Below, one piece after another: positions 1 through 8,605 of a stretch of DNA of 58,442 nt. The stretch comes from a virus. A program made the translations under genes and the position numbers. The notes below the pieces were generated by a model. The model saw only the letters and a program-made list of their open reading frames with translations. It searched no databases and was not told the origin of the DNA. The stretch spans positions 1 to 58,442 of the IMG/VR virus record IMGVR_UViG_3300044641_000792. One strand, 5' to 3'. Each line of letters opens with the position of its first letter. Within the stretch, counting starts at the first letter, position 1.

Positions 1-1728
1 ACCATCAGACAGCACGATGTGGTTGCTTGCTGTGCGAATGTCTAGGCCACCTTGGTTGCCCGTAAATGCGCCAAGAATGGTGTTTTTAGAACCCGTGGTC
101 ATTACTTGACCAGCACCGCCAACTGAGTCGTTATAAGCACCAACAAAAGTATTACGGATTCCGCTTGTAACGCTATAGCCAGAAGCACGACCTACAAAAC
201 AGTTACCTTCGCTTGTTGTTGAATAACCAGAAAGATGCCCTAAAAATGTATTAAAAGCACCAGTTTGGTTTGTATACCCCGCCTGATAACCCAAAGCGGT
301 GTTGTTAGATGCTGTGGTGTTGCTATTTAAAGCCTGTTGACCAACTGCCACATTGGTTGTACCGCTAGTATTTGAATACAACGCTCTTGTTCCAATACCA
401 GTGTTGCTATCACCAGTATTTGCTTCAAGTGCTTGTCTACCAACGGCAGTATTGCTACCACCTGTGGAGTTTGTATATAAAGCCCTTACACCAATGGCTG
501 TGTTTTGACCGCCAGTTGTGTTTGAGTAACCAGCCAAGTAACCAAAATAAGCTAAATCAGTACCCGTAGTGTTTGTATACCCCGCCTGATAACCTACAGC
601 AGTGTTGTTAGATGCTGTGGTGTTTTGGTTAAGAGCCTGATGACCAAAAGCGGCATTATTAGAGCCTGTGCTATTTGCCCCTAATGCCGCCGCACCAAAA
701 GCGTTATTGCTTGCCCCAGTTGTGTTTCCTGTTAATGCGTTATAACCAAGTGCGTTATTAAAATTAGCGGTGGTGTTGGCATTTAAAGCTAATGAACCTA
801 CTGCCGTGTTGTAGCTTCCTGTGCTTGAAGTCTGCAAAGCCGCATAACCAACAGCAACACTATCTTGAGTTGTTGTAGATTGTTGCAAAGCTAATCGACC
901 TACTGCCACATTTTGTACGCCAGTTGTGTTTGAACCAAGTGCTGAACTACCAATACCTGTGTTCTCACCACCAGAGCCTGTCATAGCACTAGCACCCAAT
1001 GCCGTGTTAGTAGACACAGCACCTGCACCTTTACCAACAGTCAGACCGCTGATAGAGGCATCATTAGCCATCGTTACAGTAGTGCCGTTGAATGTGAAGT
1101 TGGCAGAGTCAACTAAATTACCTGATGCACCCGCATAGAGAACACGACCAGATGTCAAAGAAGAATCAGTCAGGTCATTGACAGTCAGCGTAGTGCCGTT
1201 GAATGTCATGTTGGAAGAACCAGCCAATACGCCCGAACTGTTGAACTGAACCTGAGTGTTAGAACCACCAGCCGCGCCAGCCGTAGCCGTACCAACAACC
1301 TTCACATAGTCTGTGCCGTTGAAGTAAACAAACGCTGTCTCGCCTACAGCCACAGAAACACCAGTCTGGCCTGATGCTTTGAACGTAACGATGCCGCCCG
1401 TAGCAGCGTTCACCACTGTGTATGTCTTGCTGTAACTTGGGCCTGTGACCACTTTGGCAGTTGTTAGCGTACCTGTGACTCTAACAATGGCAAACTGGGC
1501 TGTAACTGTACCCGCGCCCGTGAGGGTGGATGTGATGTTAGAAGCTGATGCATCACCAGTGGTGTTAGCCAGAGTGACTGCGCCGTCATCTGTTAGAGTT
1601 AACGTACCAGCAATAGCAATATTGGTGTACTGCGTAATACCATTGTTAACGGTATCGCCCCATGTGCCAGATAGTTCGCCCTGTACGGGAAGAGCTAAAC
1701 CTAGTTGTCCTGTTGTGCCTGTAGCCAT
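1..1728 (-). CDS. Repeat-rich tail fibre protein (C-terminus cut by window edge)
   Basis: Open from the ATG at 1728 to base 1 without a stop (576 codons seen), behind a good ribosome site (TTAGGAGTTTTAA). The N-terminal ~230 residues are beta-rich, small-residue phage fibre sequence. From about residue 240 onward a ~15-25 residue unit repeats many times, with cores such as NTAVGYQAGYTNTTG and NTALGYQALNSNTT. These repeats are known in phage fibres and trimeric adhesin-like proteins; they likely form a long beta-helical or trimeric shaft that reaches the host surface. Such fibres often end in a chaperone (S74-like) domain, which would lie off the window. It is the last gene of late block A. 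Confidence 0.85.
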   Translation of the reverse strand, partial: MATGTTGQLGLALPVQGELSGTWGDTVNNGITQYTNIAIAGTLTLTDDGAVTLANTTGDASASNITSTLTGAGTVTAQFAIVRVTGTLTTAKVVTGPSYSKTYTVVNAATGGIVTFKASGQTGVSVAVGETAFVYFNGTDYVKVVGTATAGAAGGSNTQVQFNSSGVLAGSSNMTFNGTTLTVNDLTDSSLTSGRVLYAGASGNLVDSANFTFNGTTVTMANDASISGLTVGKGAGAVSTNTALGASAMTGSGGENTGIGSSALGSNTTGVQNVAVGRLALQQSTTTQDSVAVGYAALQTSSTGSYNTAVGSLALNANTTANFNNALGYNALTGNTTGASNNAFGAAALGANSTGSNNAAFGHQALNQNTTASNNTAVGYQAGYTNTTGTDLAYFGYLAGYSNTTGGQNTAIGVRALYTNSTGGSNTAVGRQALEANTGDSNTGIGTRALYSNTSGTTNVAVGQQALNSNTTASNNTALGYQAGYTNQTGAFNTFLGHLSGYSTTSEGNCFVGRASGYSVTSGIRNTFVGAYNDSVGGAGQVMTTGSKNTILGAFTGNQGGLDIRTASNHIVLSDG

Positions 1729-1737
1729 TTAAAACTC

Positions 1738-2457
1738 CTAATTCGTTGAAACATCAGCCCAAGCTGCTGTCTGTGTGTTACCAATATTCTGCCAATTGGC
1801 TGTCTGCGTGTTACCGATATTCTGCCAGTTTGCGGTCTGCGTGTCATCTATAACACTCCACCCAAACGCCTGTGAAAATGCGTTAACCGCTCCAGTTGCC
1901 GATACGCCCGTTAAGGCTATTGACTTGTTAATTCCTATTGACCCAACTGCGCCTGTTGCAGCTACACCCGTTAAAGCCGGAGAATGCAAAACACCCAGTG
2001 TTCCAACCGCACCCGCCGATACCACACCTGTCAAAGCTACGGAGAACGCTGGAACCACCGTCCCAACAAACCCGCTGGCAAAAGTCCCATTCTCAACAAT
2101 AATGTACGATGGTACGACCGTTCCTACATCACCCGTTGCCGATACACCCGTCAGAGCTATCGCTGTACTACTTACTACCGTTCCGACCTCGCCGGTTGCT
2201 TGAACACCTGTCAGGGCTATTGCTTTTTCAATACCTACTGACCCTACGGCTCCCGTTGCCGCTACGCCTGTGATAGCTGTCTCAGTGCTTGCTACAACCG
2301 TCCCAACCAACCCAGATGCCGTTACACCTGAGAGAGCTACCTCAACACTTATCTTTACTAACCCAACTGCGCCCGTTGCTTCAACGCCCGTGATGGCAAG
2401 TTCACCGCCGCCCCAGACACTACTACCCCATGTACCATCGCCCCATCCAAGAGACAT
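1738..2457 (-). CDS. Beta-repeat virion protein
   Basis: 239 residues, almost wholly repetitive. A unit of about 17 residues of the form ALTGVxATGxVGTV recurs about ten times, which suggests a beta-solenoid or fibre. The C-terminus carries three near-identical decapeptides (cores DTQTANWQNI, NTQTANWQNI, NTQTAAWADV). Rich in G, A, T, V; no Cys. It lies 5 bases after the previous gene and just upstream of the tail fibre, so a fibre or decoration role is likely. This is inferred from composition and context; no catalytic motif is seen. The ribosome site is weak, so coupled translation is likely. Confidence 0.75.
   Translation of the reverse strand: MSLGWGDGTWGSSVWGGGELAITGVEATGAVGLVKISVEVALSGVTASGLVGTVVASTETAITGVAATGAVGSVGIEKAIALTGVQATGEVGTVVSSTAIALTGVSATGDVGTVVPSYIIVENGTFASGFVGTVVPAFSVALTGVVSAGAVGTLGVLHSPALTGVAATGAVGSIGINKSIALTGVSATGAVNAFSQAFGWSVIDDTQTANWQNIGNTQTANWQNIGNTQTAAWADVSTN
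1770..1860. repeat. Three tandem ~33-bp repeats
   Basis: Near-identical tandem units (each containing a TGTGTTACCAATATTCTGCC-like core) encode the repeated TQTANWQNIGN segment at the C-terminus of the overlapping beta-repeat protein. The unit length keeps the reading frame, so copy number can change without a frameshift. Confidence 0.75.
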
Positions 2458-2461
2458 GACA

Positions 2462-2962
2462 TCAAGTTGTAGACAAACGCAATAACGCAGTTGTCGTTGA
2501 ACTTGTCGGCATCGTCAACGTAAACACCCCAGACGTAATGGTCTGGCTACTGAATGTGTGAACGCTAACCGCTGTGTCGCCCTGTGTGGAGTTGTAAATC
2601 AACACCGCATCAAAAGCAGCAAAGGTTACAGGTGTTGCCGTGGCCCCGTAGACAATACTTGCCGAAGGAGTCCAATACGCCACCCCTGCGGTAGCTGAAG
2701 CGTTTGTAGCTACAGGCACATTGGCATTGGTAATTGCCACACCACCAGCCGAATAGTTGGCTGACGACACTTCATTGCTCGCACTGTAAGCAGTGGTTGA
2801 TGCGTTAACAGTGGCACCCACCAAATACAAAGCCGCCTTAAACGTGTCTACAGTTGGGGCAGTCAAACTACCCCTGCTGGTCAACGTAATAGTGCCAAAT
2901 TGGTGACCGCCATTCAATAACTGCCCCATGAAAGAGGTGCACATACTTTGAGTATTCGCCAT
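2462..2962 (-). CDS. Minor virion protein, paralogue of the gene at 3154-3570
   Basis: 166 residues, preceded by AGGATAAATC. Shares a clear pattern with the product of 3154-3570: an FKxxLY start, an EV...Y.AGGV segment, then a DAVLIYN-TQGD block and a C-terminal FTLTMPxxxxxxALLR. The pair therefore looks like a tandem duplication. Members of this family occur among phage tail and fibre genes and are probably structural; the fold looks all-beta. No enzyme motif is seen. Confidence 0.75.
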   Translation of the reverse strand: MANTQSMCTSFMGQLLNGGHQFGTITLTSRGSLTAPTVDTFKAALYLVGATVNASTTAYSASNEVSSANYSAGGVAITNANVPVATNASATAGVAYWTPSASIVYGATATPVTFAAFDAVLIYNSTQGDTAVSVHTFSSQTITSGVFTLTMPTSSTTTALLRLSTT

Positions 2963-2965
2963 GAT

Positions 2966-3157
2966 TTATCCTAGTGATGCTGCTTCAAGACCCGCCAACA
3001 TGGATTTTTTCAAAGCCACATGAGCAGAACGATGTACTAATTCGCCGTCCAACCAATACTCCACCCATGTGGTTGTTTCGTTGTCATTATCCAATGAACC
3101 TTCACGCTTTTCAAGCAATGATTCGTCCATGTCACCTTTGGTTGTTGTAACAATCAA
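2966..3157 (-). CDS. Small conserved phage protein (TTG start)
   Basis: 63 residues, acidic N-terminal half (KGDMDESLLEKREGS) and a WVEYWLDGELVHRSAH core. The best start is the TTG at 3157: an AGGAG box sits 6 bases before it, and TTGA overlaps the upstream gene's stop. An ATG nine codons later is the alternative. Similar short proteins sit among tail genes of freshwater phages. Function unknown. Confidence 0.65.
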   Translation of the reverse strand: MIVTTTKGDMDESLLEKREGSLDNDNETTTWVEYWLDGELVHRSAHVALKKSMLAGLEAASLG

Positions 3158-3570
3158 TTTGAACTCCTAATAAGAGCCGCCGTAGCTGTATTGGCAGGCA
3201 TTGTGATGGTGAAATTTGTAGATGTTTTGTCAGACCCAAAGTCCAACACCGCAATAGATTTATTACCTTGCGTGACGTTATAGATCAAAGCACAACGAGC
3301 CGTAACGGATGCGTTAAACACCACATCAGCAAAGTCTACAAAAGCTGTATACCCGGAGGAATTAATGGTTACGCCTGTCAGCGTTACGCCACCCGCCACG
3401 TAGCCGCCACCGGTAACTTCTGCAGTTGTCGTGTAAACAGTTGTTTCTTCGTTTAAATTAGCATTGGCTGTGTATAGGGCGATCTTTAGCGTATTGGTCG
3501 CTAAGTTGTGAACGCCTGTGTATAGCTCTGTTTTAAAGCTAGTAGTCTGGGTTTGGAGAATGCTACTCAT
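3154..3570 (-). CDS. Minor virion protein, paralogue of the gene at 2462-2962
   Basis: 138 residues with the same pattern as its neighbour two genes on: FKTELY near residue 12, a GGGYVAGGV segment near 54, RCALIYNVTQGN near 90-103 and FTITMPANTATAALIR at the end. It is shorter at the N-terminus and in the middle. The start overlaps the previous stop as ATGA, so the two are translationally coupled. Likely a tail or fibre-base component; the exact role is not visible. Confidence 0.75.
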   Translation of the reverse strand: MSSILQTQTTSFKTELYTGVHNLATNTLKIALYTANANLNEETTVYTTTAEVTGGGYVAGGVTLTGVTINSSGYTAFVDFADVVFNASVTARCALIYNVTQGNKSIAVLDFGSDKTSTNFTITMPANTATAALIRSSN

Positions 3571-4406
3571 GTGACCGCCACTCTATATTGACCATCACGA
3601 TAAGCATCAGCACGTTGCTTGCCATCTGACAAGTTTTTATACAGAGCAATAGCCTGGACGTAACGCTCTTGGGCCAGCTTAACCATATCCGCTTCACCTT
3701 TCATGTAGGTGTAAGCCTCACAGATAGTTCCATACAACAATACAGAATCAAAGTTATCACCTAGCCAAGTAGTTCCAGCAGTAACAATAGACTCAGGATA
3801 GTAGTTGTAGTGAAGCTCTGCGATGTATGCGGCACTTGGAGTAGGCCCAACAATGAACGTCAATTCATTTACATCATCTGACCGGGGGCCAAAGATTGCG
3901 TAGTGTTTGGGTTCACTGACCTGTGCAGACAAGGGATAAGCTTCACGGATGAAGTTAACGTCCTTGTTCAAGAGATACAAGTAATCACCTTGGAAGACAA
4001 TAGAGCCTGATACCGTACCGCTATTTGCAACAGTTAATGTGATTGTGGTTCCAGCAATGCTACGAACCTGTGCATTAGTGCCAATCCCTGTCCCAGTTGC
4101 CTGCTGGCCCACAGCAATACCTGTCGTACTAGCCACCACAATTGTTTTCTGCCCAGATGTTCCTGTAGCAGTTGTAGTGTTATACGGATATACGGCAAGG
4201 CTATATACCGACAGAAAGTCTGTCGGGCACTGGAGGTACTTATTACCAGTAGTTAATGCGCCCGTCACGTTCTTTCGCAAATTAGCAGGCTGCGCGGTGT
4301 TATAGATGCGCTGCTCCGCCTGACGAATAAACGTATTTATATTGTCAGTTGGGAAAGAGTTCTCGCAGTAATCGCTTACCTGCGTGACAAGCTCACTGTA
4401 GTTCAC
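3567..4406 (-). CDS. Head-to-tail adaptor-like protein (GTG start)
   Basis: 279 residues. The N-terminus MNYSELVTQVSDYCENSF followed by an IRQAEQRIYN helix, and a late segment WLGDNFDSVLLYGTICEAYTF, match a family of phage adaptor proteins that sit in the head-to-tail gene cluster. Residues ~80-125 are a beta-rich insert (GTSGQKTIVVAS...) of the kind seen elsewhere in this genome. The GTG at 4406 overlaps the upstream stop (GTGA). Probably forms part of the neck ring; inferred from family resemblance and position next to the gp4-like gene. Confidence 0.65.
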   Translation of the reverse strand: MNYSELVTQVSDYCENSFPTDNINTFIRQAEQRIYNTAQPANLRKNVTGALTTGNKYLQCPTDFLSVYSLAVYPYNTTTATGTSGQKTIVVASTTGIAVGQQATGTGIGTNAQVRSIAGTTITLTVANSGTVSGSIVFQGDYLYLLNKDVNFIREAYPLSAQVSEPKHYAIFGPRSDDVNELTFIVGPTPSAAYIAELHYNYYPESIVTAGTTWLGDNFDSVLLYGTICEAYTYMKGEADMVKLAQERYVQAIALYKNLSDGKQRADAYRDGQYRVAVT

Positions 4407-4666
4407 GCCATCGGCCCTCTAGACATAAAGCCTTTGGTGGCCGCGCCAGCCCCACGCATTTTGATACCAGTTGTTTTAGTTGCTGGCTGAGGACGACGAT
4501 AAACATTGCCTACAGCCATATTGACTGTTCCGGCATCGCTGTGATCTGGGCCAGAACCTGGGTTCTCAGAAGCTTTAACAACTTTACCAGTCATTGTGTG
4601 CGGTGTGGCATAGACTTCAGCATCGCCAACTTCTTTACCCATCAATTTTTTGCTAAATGTAGCCAT
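4403..4666 (-). CDS. Small basic virion-cluster protein
   Basis: 87 residues, preceded by GAGGTTAATC. N-terminus MATFSKKLMGKEVGDAEVYA and a Gly/Lys/Ala-rich C-terminus (GAATKGFMSRGPMA). Conserved in position among the small basic genes that lie between adaptor and capsid genes in related phages. Function unknown; no Cys and no membrane segment. Confidence 0.65.
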   Translation of the reverse strand: MATFSKKLMGKEVGDAEVYATPHTMTGKVVKASENPGSGPDHSDAGTVNMAVGNVYRRPQPATKTTGIKMRGAGAATKGFMSRGPMA

Positions 4667-4668
4667 GA

Positions 4669-4857
4669 TTAACCTCGTTTCTGTGCGGCAATCTTTGCCA
4701 AGTTACGACCCATAGTCCTCATGTCAGAGTTAGTTTTACCTTTACCCTTACCTGTTCCGCCCATCATTTCTTTCTGGGAGGGGCCGCTCGTAGGAAAAAC
4801 TTGAACATCAGTCTTACCTTTTTTAACGATTCCATCGGCTGATTTTGTATATGCCAT
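4669..4857 (-). CDS. Small lysine/glycine-rich protein
   Basis: 62 residues when started at the ATG at 4857, which has an AAGGAG box at the right distance; the longer frame from 4893 overlaps the upstream gene and is not needed. Product is very basic (KKGKTDVQVF, GGTGKGKGKTNSDM). Unknown function; may bind nucleic acid or virion surfaces by charge alone. Confidence 0.6.
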   Translation of the reverse strand: MAYTKSADGIVKKGKTDVQVFPTSGPSQKEMMGGTGKGKGKTNSDMRTMGRNLAKIAAQKRG

Positions 4858-4867
4858 TTTAAGCTCC

Positions 4868-5251
4868 TTAAGATACTGTAACTGTACCAACAAATGTGGT
4901 TGCCACCAAGTAGTTTGGTGTCAATCCTGCATCATTTAAACTAGCCCCACCCACAGGTGCCCAGCCCCACTGAATGTTTCTTGAACCACCAGATAGATTT
5001 CCAGCAGAGTTAACACCAGAAGTTACATACGTTGTATCCCTGCGAGGATTACGTAGTGCCTGTGGATCATCTACTGGAAACGTACCTAACATCAACTGAG
5101 GCTGATCGGGATCCCAGCATTCTGGACAAACCAACAACTGATATTTACGTTGCTTAATGATCTCAGTCTTAAGCGCCTTCAGCTGATACTGTTGACCACA
5201 ACGATCACATTCAGCAATCGCTATCTTGCCGGATGCAAACCTATTACCCAT
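4868..5251 (-). CDS. Zinc-ribbon virion-cluster protein
   Basis: 127 residues. Residues 15-45 hold a zinc-ribbon-like pair, CDRCG and CPECW, separated by a KALKTEIIKQRKYQLLV hairpin. The C-terminal half is Gly/Ser/Asn-rich (GNLSGGSRNIQWGW). The start overlaps the stop of the upstream gp4-like gene as TAATG. Homologues are common beside adaptor genes in environmental phages; role in assembly unknown. Confidence 0.7.
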   Translation of the reverse strand: MGNRFASGKIAIAECDRCGQQYQLKALKTEIIKQRKYQLLVCPECWDPDQPQLMLGTFPVDDPQALRNPRRDTTYVTSGVNSAGNLSGGSRNIQWGWAPVGGASLNDAGLTPNYLVATTFVGTVTVS

Positions 5252-6177
5252 TACGTGCTACCAATAAACATCTGACGAGGAACAAACCGAATAGCCGCTT
5301 TCTCTCGGTCTTCACCAGCCGCTATTTCAAATGTTTCGTCGTATATCTGTTTTAACATCTGAATACGCGGCATCAATTCAGGTACTTTGATAGCAATGTG
5401 ATACGCCAAGCCAGCTACCAAACAAGGCAGAAAGCGGAAGTTCATGTCTGCTGTTTCCATACCAGCACCAGCATCTTGTACGCGACGCAAACGATAGTAC
5501 ACAAATTGGTACGGCGTAGAGTTATCTGGCGTAGGCCAAACAGTTACCGCTGGAAGCTGGGGAACAAACACGGGTGTCGCAACGTTGTGAGACACGGCAG
5601 TTGTATTGTTCTGTCCACGGAACACTCCACCTAGTACATTTCCTGTTACATAGGTGTAGTAAATGTCTTCTGAATCAAGGCGAATAAACCCTGATCCAGC
5701 TATTCCAACTACAGAATTAAGCGTAATCGTTGTATCCGTAGCAGAGATTGCTGATGCAAGAATTAATGCAGTTGGATTAGTCTCACCAGAAAGCCTTTGA
5801 ATCCAGACCTGAATTGGACGAGCTTGCTGAAGTTTGTTAGGAATGGTTGCATAAGTAGAAACACTAATGCGAGTAATAGTCAGGTCAGCCTGAGTAGAGG
5901 CTGTATTCTGCCCAGTACGAATAACGTGCTCTAACAAATCAATGGTGTCTGTAGGTAATGCGTATGTGGACAGGCCAGGAGTTAGGTTAATAATACCTTG
6001 CTCCATTGTCCACATATTGATACCTTTAGACTGCCACTCAATGGTCATTAGATTCATAGAGCGACGAGCAGTTCTTAGGTCATAACCAGACCGCATCTCA
6101 CGGCCAGCACGTTCCCATGCCTCTTCAGCAATCTCCGTGAAGTCCATATTGAAAAGCGTTGATCCAGTAGTGCTCAT
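5251..6177 (-). CDS. P22 gp4-like head-to-tail / DNA stabilisation protein
   Basis: 308 residues. The N-terminal helical segment (DFTEIAEEAWERAGREMRSG, then YDLRTARRSMNLMTIEWQSK) and the Pro/Tyr-rich stretch after it resemble the P22 gp4 type of neck proteins, which form the first ring below the portal and help retain packaged DNA. A beta-rich insert lies at ~165-210. The position after portal and capsid, with a gp10-like protein elsewhere in the genome, fits a P22-type short tail. One copy of the dispersed palindrome (5575-5590) lies within this coding sequence. Confidence 0.75.
   Translation of the reverse strand: MSTTGSTLFNMDFTEIAEEAWERAGREMRSGYDLRTARRSMNLMTIEWQSKGINMWTMEQGIINLTPGLSTYALPTDTIDLLEHVIRTGQNTASTQADLTITRISVSTYATIPNKLQQARPIQVWIQRLSGETNPTALILASAISATDTTITLNSVVGIAGSGFIRLDSEDIYYTYVTGNVLGGVFRGQNNTTAVSHNVATPVFVPQLPAVTVWPTPDNSTPYQFVYYRLRRVQDAGAGMETADMNFRFLPCLVAGLAYHIAIKVPELMPRIQMLKQIYDETFEIAAGEDREKAAIRFVPRQMFIGST
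5575..5590. repeat. Dispersed palindrome, copy 1 (inside the gp4-like gene)
   Basis: TGTCGCAACGTTGTGA; identical over 19 bases (with the preceding GGG) to the copy at 18297-18312. The core AACGTT is palindromic and the arms match TGTCR / YGACA. Other copies lie at 29345 and 38345. Confidence 0.75.
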
Positions 6178-6407
6178 CTAAATCCTGCCGTTTTCTTTGC
6201 TATTGCTTTAGGTTGAGCTACAAACTGTTTGCCAGATGCCTTGCCAGCACGTTTGGCTTTGGTTGTAGCCGCATATTCTTGCGGAGACAAAGACTTAATA
6301 GCCTTCTCTGGTAAGTATCGCTCACCTGTTTTACTTGACGGCTTTCCACTCTTGGTGCGCCACTTCTGGTCGCCCCAATCTTTGAGGGATTGCTGTGGTG
6401 CTTTCAT
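6174..6407 (-). CDS. Small basic conserved protein (DUF5872-like)
   Basis: 77 residues. The pattern QQSLKDWGDQKWRTKSGKPS, then TGERYLPEKAIKSLSP and AATTKAKRAGK, matches a small family often listed as DUF5872 in viruses. Highly basic. The stop overlaps the next start as ATGA. Function unknown; possibly a virion-packaged nucleic-acid-binding protein. The family name is from memory. Confidence 0.65.
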   Translation of the reverse strand: MKAPQQSLKDWGDQKWRTKSGKPSSKTGERYLPEKAIKSLSPQEYAATTKAKRAGKASGKQFVAQPKAIAKKTAGFR

Positions 6408-6706
6408 TTATATCTACCACCTGCGGCTTTGTAGCGTTTAGCCATTAGCTGAGCTTTACGAGCTGACCACTGGCCTGCACCCGTACCCTGTACTGCGGCG
6501 GCTTTAACGCTGTTAAAGATCCGTTTACGTAACTCAGGCTTGGTATAGTTACCAGCTTCGTTTACCTTGGACTTTACTTCGCCGCCTTCAGCATATTGCG
6601 TGAAGTCAGTATTATCCCGACGAGCTTTACGCTTGCCTTTGGGCATCTTACTGGGGAGGATGGCTCCCATTCCACGGCTGGCTAACATATCAGCAAATCC
6701 CACCAT
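6404..6706 (-). CDS. Small basic virion-cluster protein
   Basis: 100 residues. Basic centre KMPKGKRKARRDN and a conserved C-terminal block (VNEAGNYTKPELRKRIFNSV, then GQWSARKAQLMAKRYKAAGG). It overlaps the upstream gene by 17 bases and the downstream one by ATGA-type coupling. Homologues occur in phage structural clusters; unknown function. Confidence 0.65.
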   Translation of the reverse strand: MVGFADMLASRGMGAILPSKMPKGKRKARRDNTDFTQYAEGGEVKSKVNEAGNYTKPELRKRIFNSVKAAAVQGTGAGQWSARKAQLMAKRYKAAGGRYK

Positions 6707-7052
6707 TTTTCATGGTAATCATTGTACCTTTAGTCTTACCTTTAGTAATGCAACCATCAGCACGTTTAGATGCAGAAGAAACTTTACCGCCCTTAGCCAT
6801 CTCACGAGGAGATGGAGGCATACGTTTTTCTTTGGTAAAAATGTTAGCGTTAGCTTTATCGCTATCGTCAGTAGACTCTGGCGGCATTGCGGCTTTACGA
6901 CGACCTTCATTGCCAGGGTTTTTATTCCCTTGTCTAACTTTTTCGTCTAACTCTTCTTTAGATTTTTTATCAGCCTCATCTTTTTTGCCTTTGGCATATA
7001 GACCACCCATGATAGGTGCCGCCGCTAATAATCTTGATCCCATGGTAAACAT
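6690..7052 (-). CDS. Basic protein with shared C-terminal Cys tail
   Basis: 120 residues from the ATG at 7052, which has AAGGAG six bases upstream; the longer frame would overlap the previous gene. Starts with a short hydrophobic segment (GSRLLAAAPIMGGLYA), then a charged middle. It ends in the tail ASKRADGCITKGKTKGTM followed by ITMKNGGIC. Very similar tails close three neighbouring proteins. Function unknown; the shared tail suggests a common targeting or docking signal. Confidence 0.65.
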   Translation of the reverse strand: MFTMGSRLLAAAPIMGGLYAKGKKDEADKKSKEELDEKVRQGNKNPGNEGRRKAAMPPESTDDSDKANANIFTKEKRMPPSPREMAKGGKVSSASKRADGCITKGKTKGTMITMKNGGIC

Positions 7053-7063
7053 AATGAACTCCT

Positions 7064-8101
7064 TTAGCAGATCTTGCAACGAGTCTTGCCTTTAGTGGCA
7101 ATACCGTCAGCACGTTTAGAGGCAGATGAAACCATTCCACCGGAAGCATACTTCTTAACTGCGCCGCCGCGTTTCTTGGCGGTAACATCAGTTACGTCAG
7201 TGTCTTTGCTATAACCCAATTGCTTTTTGGGAGCGCCTTTAGATCCAGCTTTTGCCGCGCCTTCGTAGTCACGAACAAGAAAGTCTTTGCCAGTTACTGT
7301 GCCTGGACGCTCTAGTCTTTTGGCATCTGATGCTTTTGCGCGTTTAAACAATTTGCCAAACTTACCCAATTTAGTTTTTGCTAACAATGCGGCGGCGGCG
7401 GCGGCAGCGGCACCACCGCCCATCATCAAAGCACTTGGATCTTCTTCCAAAGCTTTCTTAGCATCATCGCGCATCTTGGGGATGTTCATTTTATTGGCAG
7501 CCTTCTCTTCATCACGAGGGCCACCATGTGTAGCAATAGGAGGGCTTGTGCCAGCATCACTTCGCATACCGCGCATTGCGCCTGCATACTGAGGAGACTT
7601 ATTTGTCTCTTTAGGTTTAGACGCAACAGGCTTAACTGGAGTTTTTACAATTGGCTTTGTACGGGGGCCAGTATTTTCAGTAATTTTATCCGAGTCAAAT
7701 GCGCCTTCAAGCATAGCGCGTTCGCTTGCCGTACCTGCATTTGGTCTGTATCCCTCATCTTGATTTCTACTACTAAAATCAGAACCCGCTGAAATCAAGT
7801 TTTGCATCTTCCCGCTTTCTTCATTAGGAGAGGGCATTCTTGGTGCAGGTGGAATACGCGGAACAATCTGAGGTTTACTCTCGGTAGTTGTTGCGGCAGT
7901 AGCGCGACCACGGCCAGCACCAAAGCGCTTGTAAGCTTCAGAGGAGGGGTCGTCAATGTTACCTGCGCGAATACGCTCAAAGAAACCTACGGGAGCTTCT
8001 TTGTTAGAAGCGTTTAAGCCACGTTGCTTAGCGGTTGCCTCATCAACTGGGCCACCCTCATCAAAGCGTTTAAATTTCTTCATTGGTTTTTTGGTAGCCA
8101 T
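7064..8101 (-). CDS. Virion-cluster protein with Ala-rich segment and shared Cys tail
   Basis: 345 residues, preceded by AAGGAGTTGAT. Mostly disordered, rich in K, P, S, with an alanine-rich hydrophobic segment near residues 222-243 (GGGAAAAAAAALLAKTK) that could insert in a membrane. Ends in SSASKRADGIATKGKTRCKIC, a form of the tail shared with three neighbours. Likely a minor virion component; unrecognised otherwise. Confidence 0.65.
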   Translation of the reverse strand: MATKKPMKKFKRFDEGGPVDEATAKQRGLNASNKEAPVGFFERIRAGNIDDPSSEAYKRFGAGRGRATAATTTESKPQIVPRIPPAPRMPSPNEESGKMQNLISAGSDFSSRNQDEGYRPNAGTASERAMLEGAFDSDKITENTGPRTKPIVKTPVKPVASKPKETNKSPQYAGAMRGMRSDAGTSPPIATHGGPRDEEKAANKMNIPKMRDDAKKALEEDPSALMMGGGAAAAAAAALLAKTKLGKFGKLFKRAKASDAKRLERPGTVTGKDFLVRDYEGAAKAGSKGAPKKQLGYSKDTDVTDVTAKKRGGAVKKYASGGMVSSASKRADGIATKGKTRCKIC

Positions 8102-8110
8102 ATCAACTCC

Positions 8111-8605
8111 TTAGCAGGCCATGCCGCCGCGTTTCATTGCAATCATTGTGCCCTTGGTTTTGCCTTTAGTAGCAACACCATTGGGAGTTTTACCAGTCTT
8201 TACTGCGCCCATTTTAGATGGAGCCACTCCACCTTTGGCAAGTTTAGTCATGGTTGCACCTTTGTGCAAACGGCCTTCGTGTTTGTTCACGGCCTTTTGC
8301 ATCATCTTCTTATCCATCTTGACATCTTTGTGGGCCATGCCACCTTTAGCCATTTTGCCTACGCCGTCAGCGGCAAAAGACGGAACTTTTTTTCCATCTT
8401 TCATAACCATTGGCATGCCGCCATCTGCATATCCGCCCATGTTCATCTTTTTCATATCGCCACCTTTAGAAAATTTCTTGCCTTTATCGGCAGTTACAAA
8501 GTCTTTACCCACTGATGTAGGCACTCCGGCTTTCTTAGCAAACGATGGCGAATTAGCTATCGCGGCCATGAAATTGTGTTGCTTCTTACTTGTGCTCGGC
8601 ATCAT
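8111..8605 (-). CDS. Lys/Met/Gly-rich virion-cluster protein with shared Cys tail
   Basis: 164 residues. The N-terminus STSKKQHNFMAAIANSPSFA, continuing AKKAGVPTSVGKDF, is conserved in many phages. The middle is unusually rich in K, M and G (MKKMNMGGYADGGMPMV). Ends GVATKGKTKGTMIAMKRGG plus MAC, another copy of the shared tail. ATGA coupling to the upstream gene. Function unknown. Confidence 0.65.
   Translation of the reverse strand: MMPSTSKKQHNFMAAIANSPSFAKKAGVPTSVGKDFVTADKGKKFSKGGDMKKMNMGGYADGGMPMVMKDGKKVPSFAADGVGKMAKGGMAHKDVKMDKKMMQKAVNKHEGRLHKGATMTKLAKGGVAPSKMGAVKTGKTPNGVATKGKTKGTMIAMKRGGMAC

Noticed and set aside
1775-2203. 142-codon plus-strand frame opposite the beta-repeat gene
   Set aside because: Antisense shadow of a repetitive gene, no ribosome site, wrong direction for the late block.
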